Origin: Planctomycetota bacterium
GTDB taxonomy: Bacteria; Planctomycetota; UBA1135; GCA-002748355
Direction of reading: 5' to 3'
Assembly (NCBI GenBank): GCA_002748355.1
Contig: PDSF01000049.1
Span: 35,815 to 99,814, forward strand
Length of the DNA: 64,000 nt
The notes below the pieces were generated by a model, which was given only the letters and a program-made list of their open reading frames with translations, made no database searches and was not told the origin of the DNA. The first letter of the stretch is position 1. Each line of letters begins with the position of its first letter. This document shows, in pieces, positions 8,907-17,612 of this stretch. A program made the position numbers and the translations under genes.

Positions 8907-10283
8907 ATGAAGACGATCATCGAGCCATTTCGTATTCGTACCATCGAGCCGATCCAGATGACGACGCGGGAATACCGCGAGAAGGCACTGCGAGAGGCGA
9001 ACTACAACATGTTCACACTCAAGGCCCGTGACGTGTTGATCGACCTGCTCACCGACTCGGGCACGGGCGCGATGTCCACCAAGCAGTGGGCGGCGCTGAT
9101 GTCGGGAGACGAGGCCTATGCCGGCAGCAGCTCGTACTTCGAACTCGAAGAGGTCGTGCAGGAGCTGACGGGCTTCAAGCACGTGATTCCGGTGCACCAG
9201 GGACGGGCTGCTGAGAGAATCCTCTTTGGGCTCATGGGCGCGGAAGGCAAGACCATCCCTAACAACTCGCACTTCGACACCACGCGCGCGAATATCGAGT
9301 TCACCGGCACCAATGCGGTGGACTTGCCCGCGGATGGCGCCTTGGAGCCGGGGCGTGAGATCCCCTTCAAGGGCAACATGAACTTGGAAGCCCTGCGGGA
9401 GCTGCTGGAGAAGACCCCGCGTGAGCAGATTCCGATCGGCCTGCTGACGATTACCAACAACACCCTGGGTGGGCAGCCGGTTTCGATGGCCAATATCAAG
9501 GCCACCGGCGAGTTGTACCGCGAGTTCGGTATCCCCTTCTTCCTCGACTCGGCGCGCTTTGCCGAGAACGCGTACTTCATCAAGACGCGGGAAGAGGGCT
9601 ACGCCGACAAGGACCTGCGTGAGATTGCCCGCGAGATGTTCAGCCATGCTGATGGCTGCTGGGTCTCGGCCAAGAAGGACGGGCTGGTCAATATCGGCGG
9701 CCTCTTGGTGATGAACGATGACGACTTGGCGACGCAAGCGCGCAATATGCTCATCCTGACCGAGGGCTTCCCGACCTACGGCGGCCTTTCCGGGCGTGAC
9801 ATGGCGGCGCTGGCTCAGGGCCTTCGCGAAGTCACCGACATGGATTATCTGACCTACCGGCATGCGAGCGCCTGCTATCTCGCCGATCACCTTCAGGAGC
9901 TCGGGGTCCCCTCGGTGCGGCCTGCTGGCATCCATGCGGTCTACCTTGATGCCAAGGCCTTCCTGCCGCAGATCCCGGCCCACGAACTCCCGGGCCAGAG
10001 GCTCTGTTGCGAACTCTACGAAGAGGGCGGTATCCGCCCGGTCGAGATCGGAACTCTGATGTTCGGCAAGACCGATCCCGCCACCGGAAAGACCAGCACT
10101 TCCTCGCTGGAACTCGTGCGCATGACCTTCCCCAGGCGCGTCTACACCCAGAGCCACTTCGACTGGATCATCGAGTGCTTCCGCGAGATCGTGAAGCGCA
10201 AGGACAGCTTGAAGGGCTTCAAGATCACCGAGGAAGCTCCCTTCCTGCGCGCCTTCACGGCCAAGATGCAGCCGATCGAGTAG
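8907..10283 (+). CDS. tnaA: Tryptophanase/tyrosine phenol-lyase family PLP enzyme, tryptophanase-like
   Basis: 458 residues from the ATG at 8907, chosen because AAAGGAG lies 4 bases upstream; a frame-extending ATG at 8877 lacks this. The family cleaves L-tryptophan or L-tyrosine to pyruvate, ammonia and indole or phenol using PLP. Conserved residues are present: Tyr71 in GDEAYAG, the phosphate loop HQGR, Asp214 in LDSARFAENAYF, the PLP lysine Lys257 in SAKKD, and Arg405 in RMTFPRR. Two specificity positions point to tryptophanase: Asp124 (HFDTTR, Thr in tyrosine phenol-lyase) and Ile381 (VEIG, Arg in tyrosine phenol-lyase). A third, in LRAFTAK (Ala449), is His in E. coli tryptophanase and Phe in tyrosine phenol-lyase, so the true substrate is open. 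No tnaC-like leader or permease is adjacent. Confidence 0.9.
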   Translation: MKTIIEPFRIRTIEPIQMTTREYREKALREANYNMFTLKARDVLIDLLTDSGTGAMSTKQWAALMSGDEAYAGSSSYFELEEVVQELTGFKHVIPVHQGRAAERILFGLMGAEGKTIPNNSHFDTTRANIEFTGTNAVDLPADGALEPGREIPFKGNMNLEALRELLEKTPREQIPIGLLTITNNTLGGQPVSMANIKATGELYREFGIPFFLDSARFAENAYFIKTREEGYADKDLREIAREMFSHADGCWVSAKKDGLVNIGGLLVMNDDDLATQARNMLILTEGFPTYGGLSGRDMAALAQGLREVTDMDYLTYRHASACYLADHLQELGVPSVRPAGIHAVYLDAKAFLPQIPAHELPGQRLCCELYEEGGIRPVEIGTLMFGKTDPATGKTSTSSLELVRMTFPRRVYTQSHFDWIIECFREIVKRKDSLKGFKITEEAPFLRAFTAKMQPIE

Positions 10284-10593
10284 TCGGCGATAGGGGGCAA
10301 GATCCCTGACCTTGGCTTCGGGCCCAAGCTAGCGCGCCAGGAGGCCGCTGCTTTGGGCCCCCGTTGGTAGATGCTGCCTGGCGCAGTCACCAAAGCCTGG
10401 GGCTTCGGCAGCCTCTGCAGCCTTGGTCGTTCTCAGTAGGAAAGCGGGGCCCAGGCGCTTATGCGTCTGGGCCCCGCCTGTGTTGGTCGGTGAATCCTGG
10501 CTCGCAGCTCAGTTGTCGCAGGCCAGGTTCAACGCCCTGCTAGGGATCGGAAGCGGTCGGCATGGGCCGGGTGCTAGGGACTGGAGGCCGGGC
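10284..10593. terminator. Convergent intergenic region with two strong hairpins
   Basis: Two hairpins separate the tryptophanase gene (+) from groEL (-). The first pairs GGGCCCAAGC (10320-10329) with GCTTTGGGCCC (10350-10360, one bulged T). The second is near-perfect: 10444-10458 pairs with 10463-10477 around a four-base loop (ends GCGGGGCC and GGCCCCGC). Reading toward the minus strand, the second is followed by CTTTC, and toward the plus strand by CTGTGTTGG, so it may stop transcription from both sides. No gene is seen here. Confidence 0.65.
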
Positions 10594-12261
10594 CTAGAAG
10601 CCCATGCCACCCATACCGCCCATTCCACCCATACCGCCCATGCCACCCATGTCGCCACCGCCGGCCGGCATCGGAGGAGCCTTGACCGGCACTTCCATGA
10701 CGAGGGCGTCGGTGGTGAGGAGCAGGCTGGAGACGGACACGGCGTTCTGTAGAGCCGTGCGGGTCACCTTGGCCGGATCGATGACGCCGGCCTTGACCAG
10801 GTCGACCATTTCGCCGGTGTTGGCGTTGTAGCCCTTGCTCAGGCCCTCGGTCTCCTTGACCTTCTGGACGATCACGTTGCCGTCGACGCCGGCGTTCTGG
10901 GCGATCGTGCGCAGCGGCGCCTCGACGGCGCGGACGATGATGTCCCGGCCGAGGCCTTCGTCACCGCTCAGCTCCAGCGCCTTCATGACGCTCTGGCTAC
11001 GCAGCAGGGTCGTGCCGCCGCCGGGAAGGACGCCTTCCTCGACCGCCGCGCGCGTGGCATGCAGAGCATCCTCGACGCGGGCCTTCTTCTCCTTCATCTC
11101 GGACTCGGTCGCCGCGCCGACGTGGATCTGGGCGACGCCGCCGGAGAGCTTGGCCAGACGTTCCTGGAGCTTTTCGCGATCGTAGTCCGACTTGGTGTTG
11201 TCGATCTCGGCCTTGATCGTGGCGATGCGCGCCTGGATGTCCTTGTTCTTGCCTTCGCCCTCGATGATGGTCGTGTTGTCCTTGGTGACGATGACCTTCT
11301 TGGCCTGGCCGAGGTCGCTGAGCTGCAAGCCCTCGAGCTTGATGCCGAGTTCTTCGAAGATCGCAGTGCCGCCGGTCAGGACGCCCAGGTCTTCGAGCAT
11401 GGCCTTGCGGCGATCGCCAAAGCCGGGGGCCTTGATGGCGCAGGCGTTGAAGGTTCCGCGGAGCTTATTGACGACGAGGGTCGCGAGTGCCTCACCCTCG
11501 ATGTCCTCGGCGACGATGAGCAGCGGGCGGCTGCTCTTGGCGACGGACTCGAGCAGGGGCAGCATGTCCTTGATCGTCGAGAGCTTCTTCTCATGGATTA
11601 GGACGTAGGGGTGCTCGAGCACTGCTTCCATGCGCTCGGCGTTGGTCGTGAAGTGCGGGCTCAGGTAGCCCTTGTCGAACTGCATGCCTTCGACCCACTC
11701 GACGGCGGTGTCGAGGGACTTGCCTTCCTCGACCGTGATGACGCCGTCCTTACCGACCTTCTCGAAGGCCTCGGCGATCATGCCGCCGATCTCTTCGTCG
11801 TTGTTCGAGGCGATGGTCGCGACCTGAGCGATCTCGGACTTGTCCTTGATCGGCTTGGCCTGCTTGTGGATCTGCTCGACCACTGCTTCGACGGCCTTCT
11901 CCATGCCGCGCTTCAGGGCGATGGGGTTGGCGCCGGCGGTGACGTTGCGCAGGCCTTCCTCGTAGATGGACTCGGCGAGGACGGTCGCGGTCGTGGTGCC
12001 GTCGCCGGCGACGTTGGAGGTCTTGGTCGAGACTTCCTTCACCAGCTGGGCGCCCATGTTCTCATACTTGTCCTCAAGCTCGATCTCCTTGGCGACGGTC
12101 ACACCGTCCTTGGTGACGGTGGGGGAGCCGAAGGACTTCTCGATGACGACGTTGCGGCCACGGGGGCCGAGCGTGACCTTGACGGCGCGGGCTAGCTTGC
12201 GGATGCCTTCGCGAATGCGCTCACGTGCTTCCTGGTCGTACGCGATCTTCTTGACTGCCAT
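10594..12261 (-). CDS. groL: Chaperonin GroEL (Hsp60)
   Basis: 555 residues, close to the usual 540-550. The start is [16 protein letters not shown]. Type I chaperonin signatures are all present: [16 protein letters not shown], the ATP-binding [12 protein letters not shown], and the equatorial GGGTTLLR. The C-terminus is the flexible GGM tail (four or more repeats of GGM ending in GF) that lines the folding cavity. With GroES it folds proteins in an ATP-driven cage. It is second in the operon, 46 bp after groES. I see no CIRCE operator (the TTAGCACTC inverted repeat) upstream of the pair, so control is probably not by HrcA at this promoter. A single groESL copy lies in this window; other copies cannot be excluded elsewhere. 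Confidence 0.99.
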   Translation of the reverse strand: MAVKKIAYDQEARERIREGIRKLARAVKVTLGPRGRNVVIEKSFGSPTVTKDGVTVAKEIELEDKYENMGAQLVKEVSTKTSNVAGDGTTTATVLAESIYEEGLRNVTAGANPIALKRGMEKAVEAVVEQIHKQAKPIKDKSEIAQVATIASNNDEEIGGMIAEAFEKVGKDGVITVEEGKSLDTAVEWVEGMQFDKGYLSPHFTTNAERMEAVLEHPYVLIHEKKLSTIKDMLPLLESVAKSSRPLLIVAEDIEGEALATLVVNKLRGTFNACAIKAPGFGDRRKAMLEDLGVLTGGTAIFEELGIKLEGLQLSDLGQAKKVIVTKDNTTIIEGEGKNKDIQARIATIKAEIDNTKSDYDREKLQERLAKLSGGVAQIHVGAATESEMKEKKARVEDALHATRAAVEEGVLPGGGTTLLRSQSVMKALELSGDEGLGRDIIVRAVEAPLRTIAQNAGVDGNVIVQKVKETEGLSKGYNANTGEMVDLVKAGVIDPAKVTRTALQNAVSVSSLLLTTDALVMEVPVKAPPMPAGGGDMGGMGGMGGMGGMGGMGF

Positions 12262-12307
12262 AATTCTCTCTCTGCTTGTTATGTCGTTCGTGCGATCAGG
12301 GGGTTCG

Positions 12308-12613
12308 TCAGTCGACGATCGCGAGGATCTCGTCTTCGGTAAGGATCAAGTAGTCCTCGCCCTCGAACTTGACCTCGGTGCCTGCGTAGCTGCTGAAGAT
12401 GACGCGGTCGTTCTTCTTGACCGAGAACTCAGCGCGCTCACCGCTGTCGAGGAGACGGCCCTTGCCGACGGCAATGACCTTGCCCTCCTTGGGCTTCTCT
12501 TTCGCGCTGTCGGGGAGGACGATGCCGCCCTTGGTCACTTCCTCCGCCTCTAGGCGCTGGACGAGGATGCGGTCGCCGAGGGGAACGATCGTCGGGGTTT
12601 TGGTCTTGGCCAT
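12308..12613 (-). CDS. groS: Co-chaperonin GroES (Hsp10)
   Basis: 101 residues with the Hsp10 pattern: [20 protein letters not shown], the mobile loop [14 protein letters not shown], the beta hairpin with the acidic roof ([11 protein letters not shown]), and the C-terminal [19 protein letters not shown]. It forms the heptameric lid of GroEL. The ATG at 12613 is preceded by TAGGAG with 6-base spacing. It lies 46 bp upstream of groEL and 75 bp downstream of a response regulator gene on the same strand. The start is unusually long (MAKTKTPT), with lysines before the fold begins. Confidence 0.99.
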   Translation of the reverse strand: MAKTKTPTIVPLGDRILVQRLEAEEVTKGGIVLPDSAKEKPKEGKVIAVGKGRLLDSGERAEFSVKKNDRVIFSSYAGTEVKFEGEDYLILTEDEILAIVD

Positions 12614-12688
12614 TACTTGTCTCCTACAAAGCCACGTTTTCTGGGATGAATGAGGGTCGTTGGGCGCGCCGAGGCGGCCCGGAAGGTC

Positions 12689-13333
12689 TTAGTTCCAGTG
12701 CCCGGGTGCTGGTCTCTCGCGACGCGCGCGGGGGCCAATGGAGGGCTCGAGCTGGATGTCGAGGATGGGGAGCAGATTGATGGGGAGATAGAAGCGCAGG
12801 GGCTGCGGCAGCATGTCGCCGTCGTGCGGCAGCGGGCCGACGAGGCTCAGGCTGACCTCGGCGCTACCGTCGCCTCTGCGAACGGCGCTCCACGCCAGCC
12901 CTTCGATCTGCATGTCCGGGATGGAGCGGTAGAGCTCCCAGAGGGAGCCGAGGATCTGGTCGACGGAGAAGGGCTTCTCCAGGAAGCGGAAAGCTCCGAG
13001 GCCCAGCGCGTCGCATTGTTCTTCGGGGCTCGCCTCTGCGGAGACCAAGATGCAGGGCAGGGCGTTTGGGAGCTGCTCGGGGATCCCGCGCTCTTCGGAG
13101 CTATTGCGCTGCAGCAGTTCGCGGCGCCAGACTTCGAGCACCTGAATGCCGGTCATGCGCGGCATGTGCAGGTCCAGGATCGAGAGTTCGGGGTGCTGCG
13201 TCCGCATCAGTTCCAGGGCTTCTGCTCCGTCGCCAGCCTCCAGGACTTGAAAGCCCAGGCGCGCGAGGATCTCGCCCAGCGTTTCACGCAGGGCGTCGTC
13301 GTCGTCGGCAATGAGGATGCGGCGCTGGCTCAT
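12689..13333 (-). CDS. Response regulator with receiver domain and uncharacterised C-terminal part
   Basis: 214 residues from the ATG at 13333 (MSQRRILIADDDD). The receiver domain (about residues 4-140) has the acidic pocket ADDDD, the phosphorylatable Asp in LSILDLHMPRMTG, the Ser in LVSAE and the Lys in EKPF, so it should be phosphorylated. Between helix 3 and strand 4 there is an extra 12-15 residues (RNSSEERGIPEQLPN). The last 75 residues (IEGLAWSAVRRGDGSAEVSL ... INLLPILDIQLEP, then an Arg-rich end) match no DNA-binding output domain that I recognise, and may be a PilZ-like or protein-interaction module. It sits directly upstream of groES on the same strand, so it could be co-transcribed with the chaperonins. 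Its kinase is not identified. Confidence 0.85.
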   Translation of the reverse strand: MSQRRILIADDDDALRETLGEILARLGFQVLEAGDGAEALELMRTQHPELSILDLHMPRMTGIQVLEVWRRELLQRNSSEERGIPEQLPNALPCILVSAEASPEEQCDALGLGAFRFLEKPFSVDQILGSLWELYRSIPDMQIEGLAWSAVRRGDGSAEVSLSLVGPLPHDGDMLPQPLRFYLPINLLPILDIQLEPSIGPRARRERPAPGHWN

Positions 13334-13733
13334 GGCAGGTACTGGAACTCGTGGAGCGCGCGCGTCTAGCAAGGGGCGTGCCGTACTCGGCAGGAGGATA
13401 CAAGGTCTTGGGGCATAGGCCCTTCAGTGCTGGAGCCCAGCCGGAGTGCTCGCCGCCTTGCCAAACTGTCCGCCTCTCTGAGAGGCTGGGCTGCCATGCT
13501 GTCAGCGCAGCCTCGGGCGCTTGGGCTGAGAGATCCTAGGGCAGGGCCTTGTCCGCAGGGGCGAAGGCGGGGCTGCAGGCAGGATCTGTGCCAGCGATCG
13601 CAGCTAGCCCGGCCAACTGGCTTTGGGCTGGCGCCCGCGGGCAAGGGCGAGAACGGGGTCGCGATAGGAGCTATCGCGGCCCATGGTAGCGGCGAGTGAT
13701 CGCAGCGAAGCCAGGCTGGAAAGAGGAAGAGAG
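13334..13733. promoter_or_regulatory. Divergent intergenic region with a perfect inverted repeat upstream of the SDR gene
   Basis: A 400-bp gap between the response regulator (-) and the SDR gene (+). CGCGATAG (13660-13667) and CTATCGCG (13671-13678) form a perfect 8-bp inverted repeat with a GAG spacer, about 55 bp before the SDR start, which is a plausible operator. The start region has AGAGGAAGAG before ATG 13734. The short open frames here are not convincing genes. Confidence 0.45.
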
Positions 13734-14513
13734 ATGAGCGACGGACTGCAGAAACAATTCATTCTCGTCAGCGGTGGTGGCAGCGGCATCGGCCGCGGCA
13801 TCGCGCTGCGTCTCGCGGCGGAAGGCGCCAGCGTGACGATACTCGGGCGCCGCCAGCAAACCCTTGCCGAGACGGCCGAACTCTCGGCGGCAGCCGGCCA
13901 CCCGCTTGAGTATCGGGTGCTCGACATCACCGATGCCGCTGCCGTCGACACGGCGCTTGCCGAGCTTGCGGAGGCCCATGGCGGGCGCATCGATGCCGTT
14001 GTCAACAATGCCGGGCTCGGCGGCCCGAACGCTTGCTCGACAGAGGGAGAGGATCGCTGGTCCGAGCTGCTTGCGGTCAACCTCGATGGGAGCTTCTTTT
14101 TGACCCGTGCGGCGCTGCGCGCGATGCCCGAAGGCGGCCGCGTGGTCAACATGAGTTCGGTGCTCGGCAAGTTCGGTGTGCCCGGCTACACCGGCTACTG
14201 CACCGCCAAGCACGGGATCATCGGCTTCACCAAGGCCCTGGCTCTGGAGCTGGCCCCGCGAAACATCACCGTCAACGCCATCTGCCCGGGTTGGGTAGAG
14301 ACCGAGATGGCGCGGGCAGGCATGGAGAGGTTGGCCGAGGATGTAGGCGTCAGCTACGAGGAGGCTCGCGCCACGGCGCTGGCGCAGGTGCCCCTCGGGA
14401 GGATACTCCAGCCCGACGAGATTGCCGGGCTTGTGCTTTGGCTGCTGTCGAGTGAGTCCTCCGGGATGACCGGGCAGGCGATCAACTTTTCGGGAGGTTC
14501 GGCGATGTGGTGA
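13734..14513 (+). CDS. Short-chain dehydrogenase/reductase (SDR)
   Basis: 259 residues from ATG 13734, with a purine-rich ribosome site (AGAGGAAGAGAG) just upstream; an earlier in-frame start at 13683 lacks one. It is a classical SDR: the cofactor loop is SGGGSGIGRGIA, the adenine-ribose motif is NNAGLGG, the catalytic Ser is in VVNMSSVLG, and the catalytic Tyr/Lys pair is in YTGYCTAKHG. The C-terminus has NAICPGWVETEM and GQAINFSGG, as in 3-oxoacyl-ACP reductase or 3-hydroxybutyrate dehydrogenase types. LGRRQQ after the second strand suggests NADP(H) preference. The substrate is undecided. No fatty-acid or polyketide genes are adjacent, so a stand-alone keto-reductase is as likely as a fatty-acid role. 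Confidence 0.9.
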   Translation: MSDGLQKQFILVSGGGSGIGRGIALRLAAEGASVTILGRRQQTLAETAELSAAAGHPLEYRVLDITDAAAVDTALAELAEAHGGRIDAVVNNAGLGGPNACSTEGEDRWSELLAVNLDGSFFLTRAALRAMPEGGRVVNMSSVLGKFGVPGYTGYCTAKHGIIGFTKALALELAPRNITVNAICPGWVETEMARAGMERLAEDVGVSYEEARATALAQVPLGRILQPDEIAGLVLWLLSSESSGMTGQAINFSGGSAMW

Positions 14514-14706
14514 GCTGAGGGGGGATCCCAGACTCTGCTTGCCGTAGCGCCCGAAGGGCTCCAGCTTGCGCCGTGACTCGTCCGAAACGTGGTCAGGGCG
14601 GCCCGCGCCGGCCTTTTTCAACAGCCTGCCAGGCCAGGTCGATGTCCCCGATTCACAGCGAAACGACCCTTACCGAGATCGCTCCGGGCCCAGAGAGGGT
14701 AGCCGT

Positions 14707-15483
14707 ATGCTAGAGATGACGGCAGCGCGATGGCCGCGGGGATGGCGGCGAAAAACTGGCCAGGTCTTTTTGGCCCTTCACCTCGCTTTGCTCGCTGCCT
14801 GTGGCAGCACTGCGCCGCCGCCGCGAGTTCAGGCGCCGGCAGATTTCTCGCTCTTCCTCGGGCTGGGGCGGGAGGACGGGACCGCCAGCCGTTGCGAGCT
14901 GTGGCTGGAGCCCAAGCCTGGCGGCGAGCGCCTTTGGAGCCTGCGCTTGCGCCGGGCCGCGCCGGGCAAGCTGCCCTTGCTCTTCGATCGTGTTGCCCTG
15001 CGAGAGTTGCCAGGGCACCGGGTCGATCGGCTGTACCGGGACCTGATTCGAGCCCATGCCTTTGCCGTTCCGACCTGGCTGGAGAACGCTCCGCTGGCAG
15101 AGGCCGCGCCCTTGACCCTGAGTATGCGCTCGCGCGGGGCGCGGCGGCACTGCTGCGCGATCGGGCGCATGGATGATCGCTTGCTGAGAGCCCTGCGCAC
15201 GATCGATGGCTGGTCGCCGCTGCGCCTCGCTCCCTGGCCGGATTGGCTCGCCCCGTATTTCAGTGACAACGATCCGCGGGCTGAGCTGGTCGCCGATGCC
15301 GAGGCCGCTGTGCGGATGCATCGGGCCTGGCTTGCAGAGAAGCCGGACTTCACGCGTCTGCACCTCGACCTCTTTGCCTTGTTTGTGATGCTCGGCCGGG
15401 ACGAATATGCCCGCTTCGAGCTTGAGCAGCTGCCGGCGGAGTTGCGGCAAAGCCTCGGAGATCGAGTCCTGCCTCGGCGATAG
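14707..15483 (+). CDS. Lipoprotein of unknown function
   Basis: 258 residues. The start ATG 14707 is preceded by AGAGAGGG; an ATG at 14716 is also possible, while upstream starts back to 14566 would put the signal peptide deep inside the chain. The N-terminus is basic (WPRGWRRK) followed by a hydrophobic stretch ending in the lipobox LLAAC, so it is probably lipidated and envelope-anchored. The mature part has DFSLFLGLGREDG, LELWLEPKPGGE-type strands and a helical C-terminal third (TRLHLDLFALFVMLGRDEYA). I recognise no family. It overlaps no neighbour and is followed 28 bp later by a convergent membrane protein gene. Confidence 0.75.
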   Translation: MLEMTAARWPRGWRRKTGQVFLALHLALLAACGSTAPPPRVQAPADFSLFLGLGREDGTASRCELWLEPKPGGERLWSLRLRRAAPGKLPLLFDRVALRELPGHRVDRLYRDLIRAHAFAVPTWLENAPLAEAAPLTLSMRSRGARRHCCAIGRMDDRLLRALRTIDGWSPLRLAPWPDWLAPYFSDNDPRAELVADAEAAVRMHRAWLAEKPDFTRLHLDLFALFVMLGRDEYARFELEQLPAELRQSLGDRVLPRR

Positions 15484-15510
15484 CCCTGCTTGGCTGCCGG
15501 AGGTCTATCG

Positions 15511-16122
15511 CTAAGTCCAGGCGTGTAGGGCTGCGAGGGATAGGGTAGTCCAGGCCAGGCCGACGGCGGCTTCACGCATGCCGACGCGTCTGAGTCCGAT
15601 CTTGGGCGAGATCTTGCCTCGTAGCATGCCGGTGCGGACATGGAAGCAGCGCCAAGCGAACATGGGAGCCAGGAGTGCGAGGAGGAGGAGGCTCGGCACC
15701 CGTGGGGCTCCGCCCGCGCGGGCACAAGCCGGAGCAGCAAGGGCGAGGAGCATGACGCCGCAGGCGAGAGTGCTGGGAGCGAAGAAGCCCTTGCGGCGGG
15801 CGAGCATGGCGGTCACCAGCAAGAGCAGGGTCGCCGGCACGGCATAGGCCAGGACCCGCGGCTCGATCGGCCTGCTGAACAGGAGCAGGGTGGATGCTAG
15901 GAGCAGGATGCCTGAGATCAGGAGTCGACGCTGCTTGTGCCTCTTGCGTGCGAGGGCTCCCGCAAGGATGAAGCCAGCGACCGCGATGCCGCCGACAGCG
16001 AGCGAGGAGACGGGGTGGTGCGGCAGTGCCAGCACGAGCCCGGCGAGCACCGAAAGTCCGAGATAGACCCAGGCGCCGTGGGCGCGAAGCGGGTCTGGGA
16101 CTCGGTGGAAGAGTTCGCTCAT
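15511..16122 (-). CDS. YwiC-like polytopic membrane protein
   Basis: 203 residues from ATG 16122, with no clear Shine-Dalgarno; ATG 16158 is an alternative start. Six or so hydrophobic helices are visible, beginning with an AHGAW-type motif (DPLRAHGAWVYLGLSVLAG) after a short polar lead. That motif at the first helix is the signature of YwiC-like membrane proteins, which are of unknown function but sit in prenyltransferase-like (UbiA-related) folds. The two Arg/Lys clusters (ARKRHKQRR, RRKG) follow the positive-inside rule. The identification rests on the first helix alone. It lies between a lipoprotein gene (convergent) and the inositol-phosphate synthase gene (same strand). Confidence 0.55.
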   Translation of the reverse strand: MSELFHRVPDPLRAHGAWVYLGLSVLAGLVLALPHHPVSSLAVGGIAVAGFILAGALARKRHKQRRLLISGILLLASTLLLFSRPIEPRVLAYAVPATLLLLVTAMLARRKGFFAPSTLACGVMLLALAAPACARAGGAPRVPSLLLLALLAPMFAWRCFHVRTGMLRGKISPKIGLRRVGMREAAVGLAWTTLSLAALHAWT

Positions 16123-16210
16123 GGAGGGAGTTTCGACAAGGCCCAGGGCCATGGGCATTGGCTGCCGGCAGCTTTCCCCTAGGAATCAGTGCGTACAGGA
16201 TTGGCCCGGG

Positions 16211-17464
16211 TCAGCTCTGGCTCAGCTTCTGCTTGAGGTACTCTTCGAGCATGTGCCACTGTGCGTGAAGGTCGTCTTGGTCACAGGCATGTGGACGCTT
16301 GAAGAACGCGGCTAGGTGCAGCATCGGGCCGGTTTCTCCGTGGCGCAAGGCAAGCTCGCTGAGGCGCACCATGTCGATGACCAGTGGCGCCGCCAGCACC
16401 GCGTCCACGCCCTGCCAGGTGAACTGTAGGCTCATCTGGTGGTCGAGGAATCCGGCAAAGTGGACGAAGTCCCATGCCGTCTTGCGGTCACCCAGGGACG
16501 GCACGAAGTCGATCTCGACCTTGGTGTGCGGGGCGTAGCCGAGGATGCTCTCAAGCAGAGAATCCTTGGTTTGGACCTTGGAGGCCTTGTTCTCGTCCGA
16601 GTCGAGGATCCTCCCGTCGCGATCTCCGAGCATGTTGTAGCCCTGCCAGCTCATCACCTGCAGGTTGCGATACTTGAACATGGGGGCTAGGGCGCTCTTG
16701 ACCAGGGTTTCGCCGGTCTTGCCGTCGCGGCCCATGTAGGGCAGGCCTTGGTTTTGGAACAGCTCACAGATCGCTGGGATCAGAGTCGCGTCGCTCGGAG
16801 TGAAGTGCAGGAAGGGGCAGGCTTCTTTCGCTGCCGCATAGGCGTAGAGGGTCGAGGGGCGGACTAGGCGCTTCTGATCCTTGTCGAGAGCCTTCTCGAA
16901 GAGGGCTAGCTTGCTGTGGGCGCGAGCACTGCGCAGTGGCGGCTCGGTCGAGGCGAGGTTGACGACGATCAGGGTGTCTAGCTTCTTGCGCTCTTTGAAG
17001 GAACGCAGGTCGGCACGCAGCGAGTCGGTGATCTCCCGGAGGCTGCGAGTATCCTCTTGATGTTCTTTGTCGGCGATGGCGCGGATGGCTTTGCCGGCTT
17101 CGCGAGCGCTGCCGGTGCGGACTTCGGCGTCGAAGCCTGCGAAGTCGCGGCTCAGGGCCTTGATGAACTCCGGGGAGATCGAGCCGGAATCGCGGCGGAT
17201 CTCGTCGGCGCAGTCCTTGGTCGAGCAGCTACGGATGTCGTGGCCGCCGAAGACGAGCTGGTCTACAGCGACCAGGTCCAGCGGCCCGAAAGGCGGGGTC
17301 TCGGTCAAGAGTCCTGCCGCACTGGTGAGGCCACGTGCGTAGGCCCGTGCTCCGGCGATCAGAGTCGTGGCCAGGCCGCCGCGGGCACCGACGAGCCATA
17401 CTCCGAGGCGGCGACGGGACTTGCGGGTCGGCTTCGAGCTCTTCCGGCGGGTTTTCTGAGGCAT
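16211..17464 (-). CDS. Myo-inositol-1-phosphate synthase (inositol-3-phosphate synthase)
   Basis: 417 residues from ATG 17464 (CCGGAG 9 bases upstream); an open frame reaches back to 17521. The protein converts glucose-6-phosphate to inositol phosphate with an internal NAD redox cycle. The NAD-binding start GVWLVGARGGLATTLIAG, the strand LIVVNLASTEPP, FTPSDATLIPA, GRDGKTGETLVKSALAPMF and MSWQGYNMLGDRDG are the conserved blocks of this family. The N-terminus carries a strongly basic tail (MPQKTRRKSSKPTRKSRRR) that is absent from most homologues and recurs in other proteins of this window. The product could serve phosphatidylinositol or inositol solutes. It is transcribed alone on the minus strand. 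Confidence 0.92.
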   Translation of the reverse strand: MPQKTRRKSSKPTRKSRRRLGVWLVGARGGLATTLIAGARAYARGLTSAAGLLTETPPFGPLDLVAVDQLVFGGHDIRSCSTKDCADEIRRDSGSISPEFIKALSRDFAGFDAEVRTGSAREAGKAIRAIADKEHQEDTRSLREITDSLRADLRSFKERKKLDTLIVVNLASTEPPLRSARAHSKLALFEKALDKDQKRLVRPSTLYAYAAAKEACPFLHFTPSDATLIPAICELFQNQGLPYMGRDGKTGETLVKSALAPMFKYRNLQVMSWQGYNMLGDRDGRILDSDENKASKVQTKDSLLESILGYAPHTKVEIDFVPSLGDRKTAWDFVHFAGFLDHQMSLQFTWQGVDAVLAAPLVIDMVRLSELALRHGETGPMLHLAAFFKRPHACDQDDLHAQWHMLEEYLKQKLSQS

Positions 17465-17612
17465 GCAAGCGCTCCGGGACAGTTTCACCAAAGGGGCTGT
17501 TTGGCGAATTGAGGCAAACACGGTAGCGCCGGGCCTGGCCCATTTCCGCTATGTGCCAGTGCGGATCTTGTGGGATCAAGCAGCGACTCCTTCGCGTCGA
17601 TAGCAAGGTGAG

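Noticed and set aside
8742..10157. A 471-codon open frame on the minus strand covering the tryptophanase gene
   Set aside because: It lies antisense to a gene with intact catalytic motifs; the high GC content leaves long antisense frames. Its composition (Gly/Arg/His/Val-rich) is typical of such shadows.
12262..12688. CIRCE operator upstream of groES or between groES and groEL
   Set aside because: No TTAGCACTC/GAGTGCTAA pair seen in the gap or leader.
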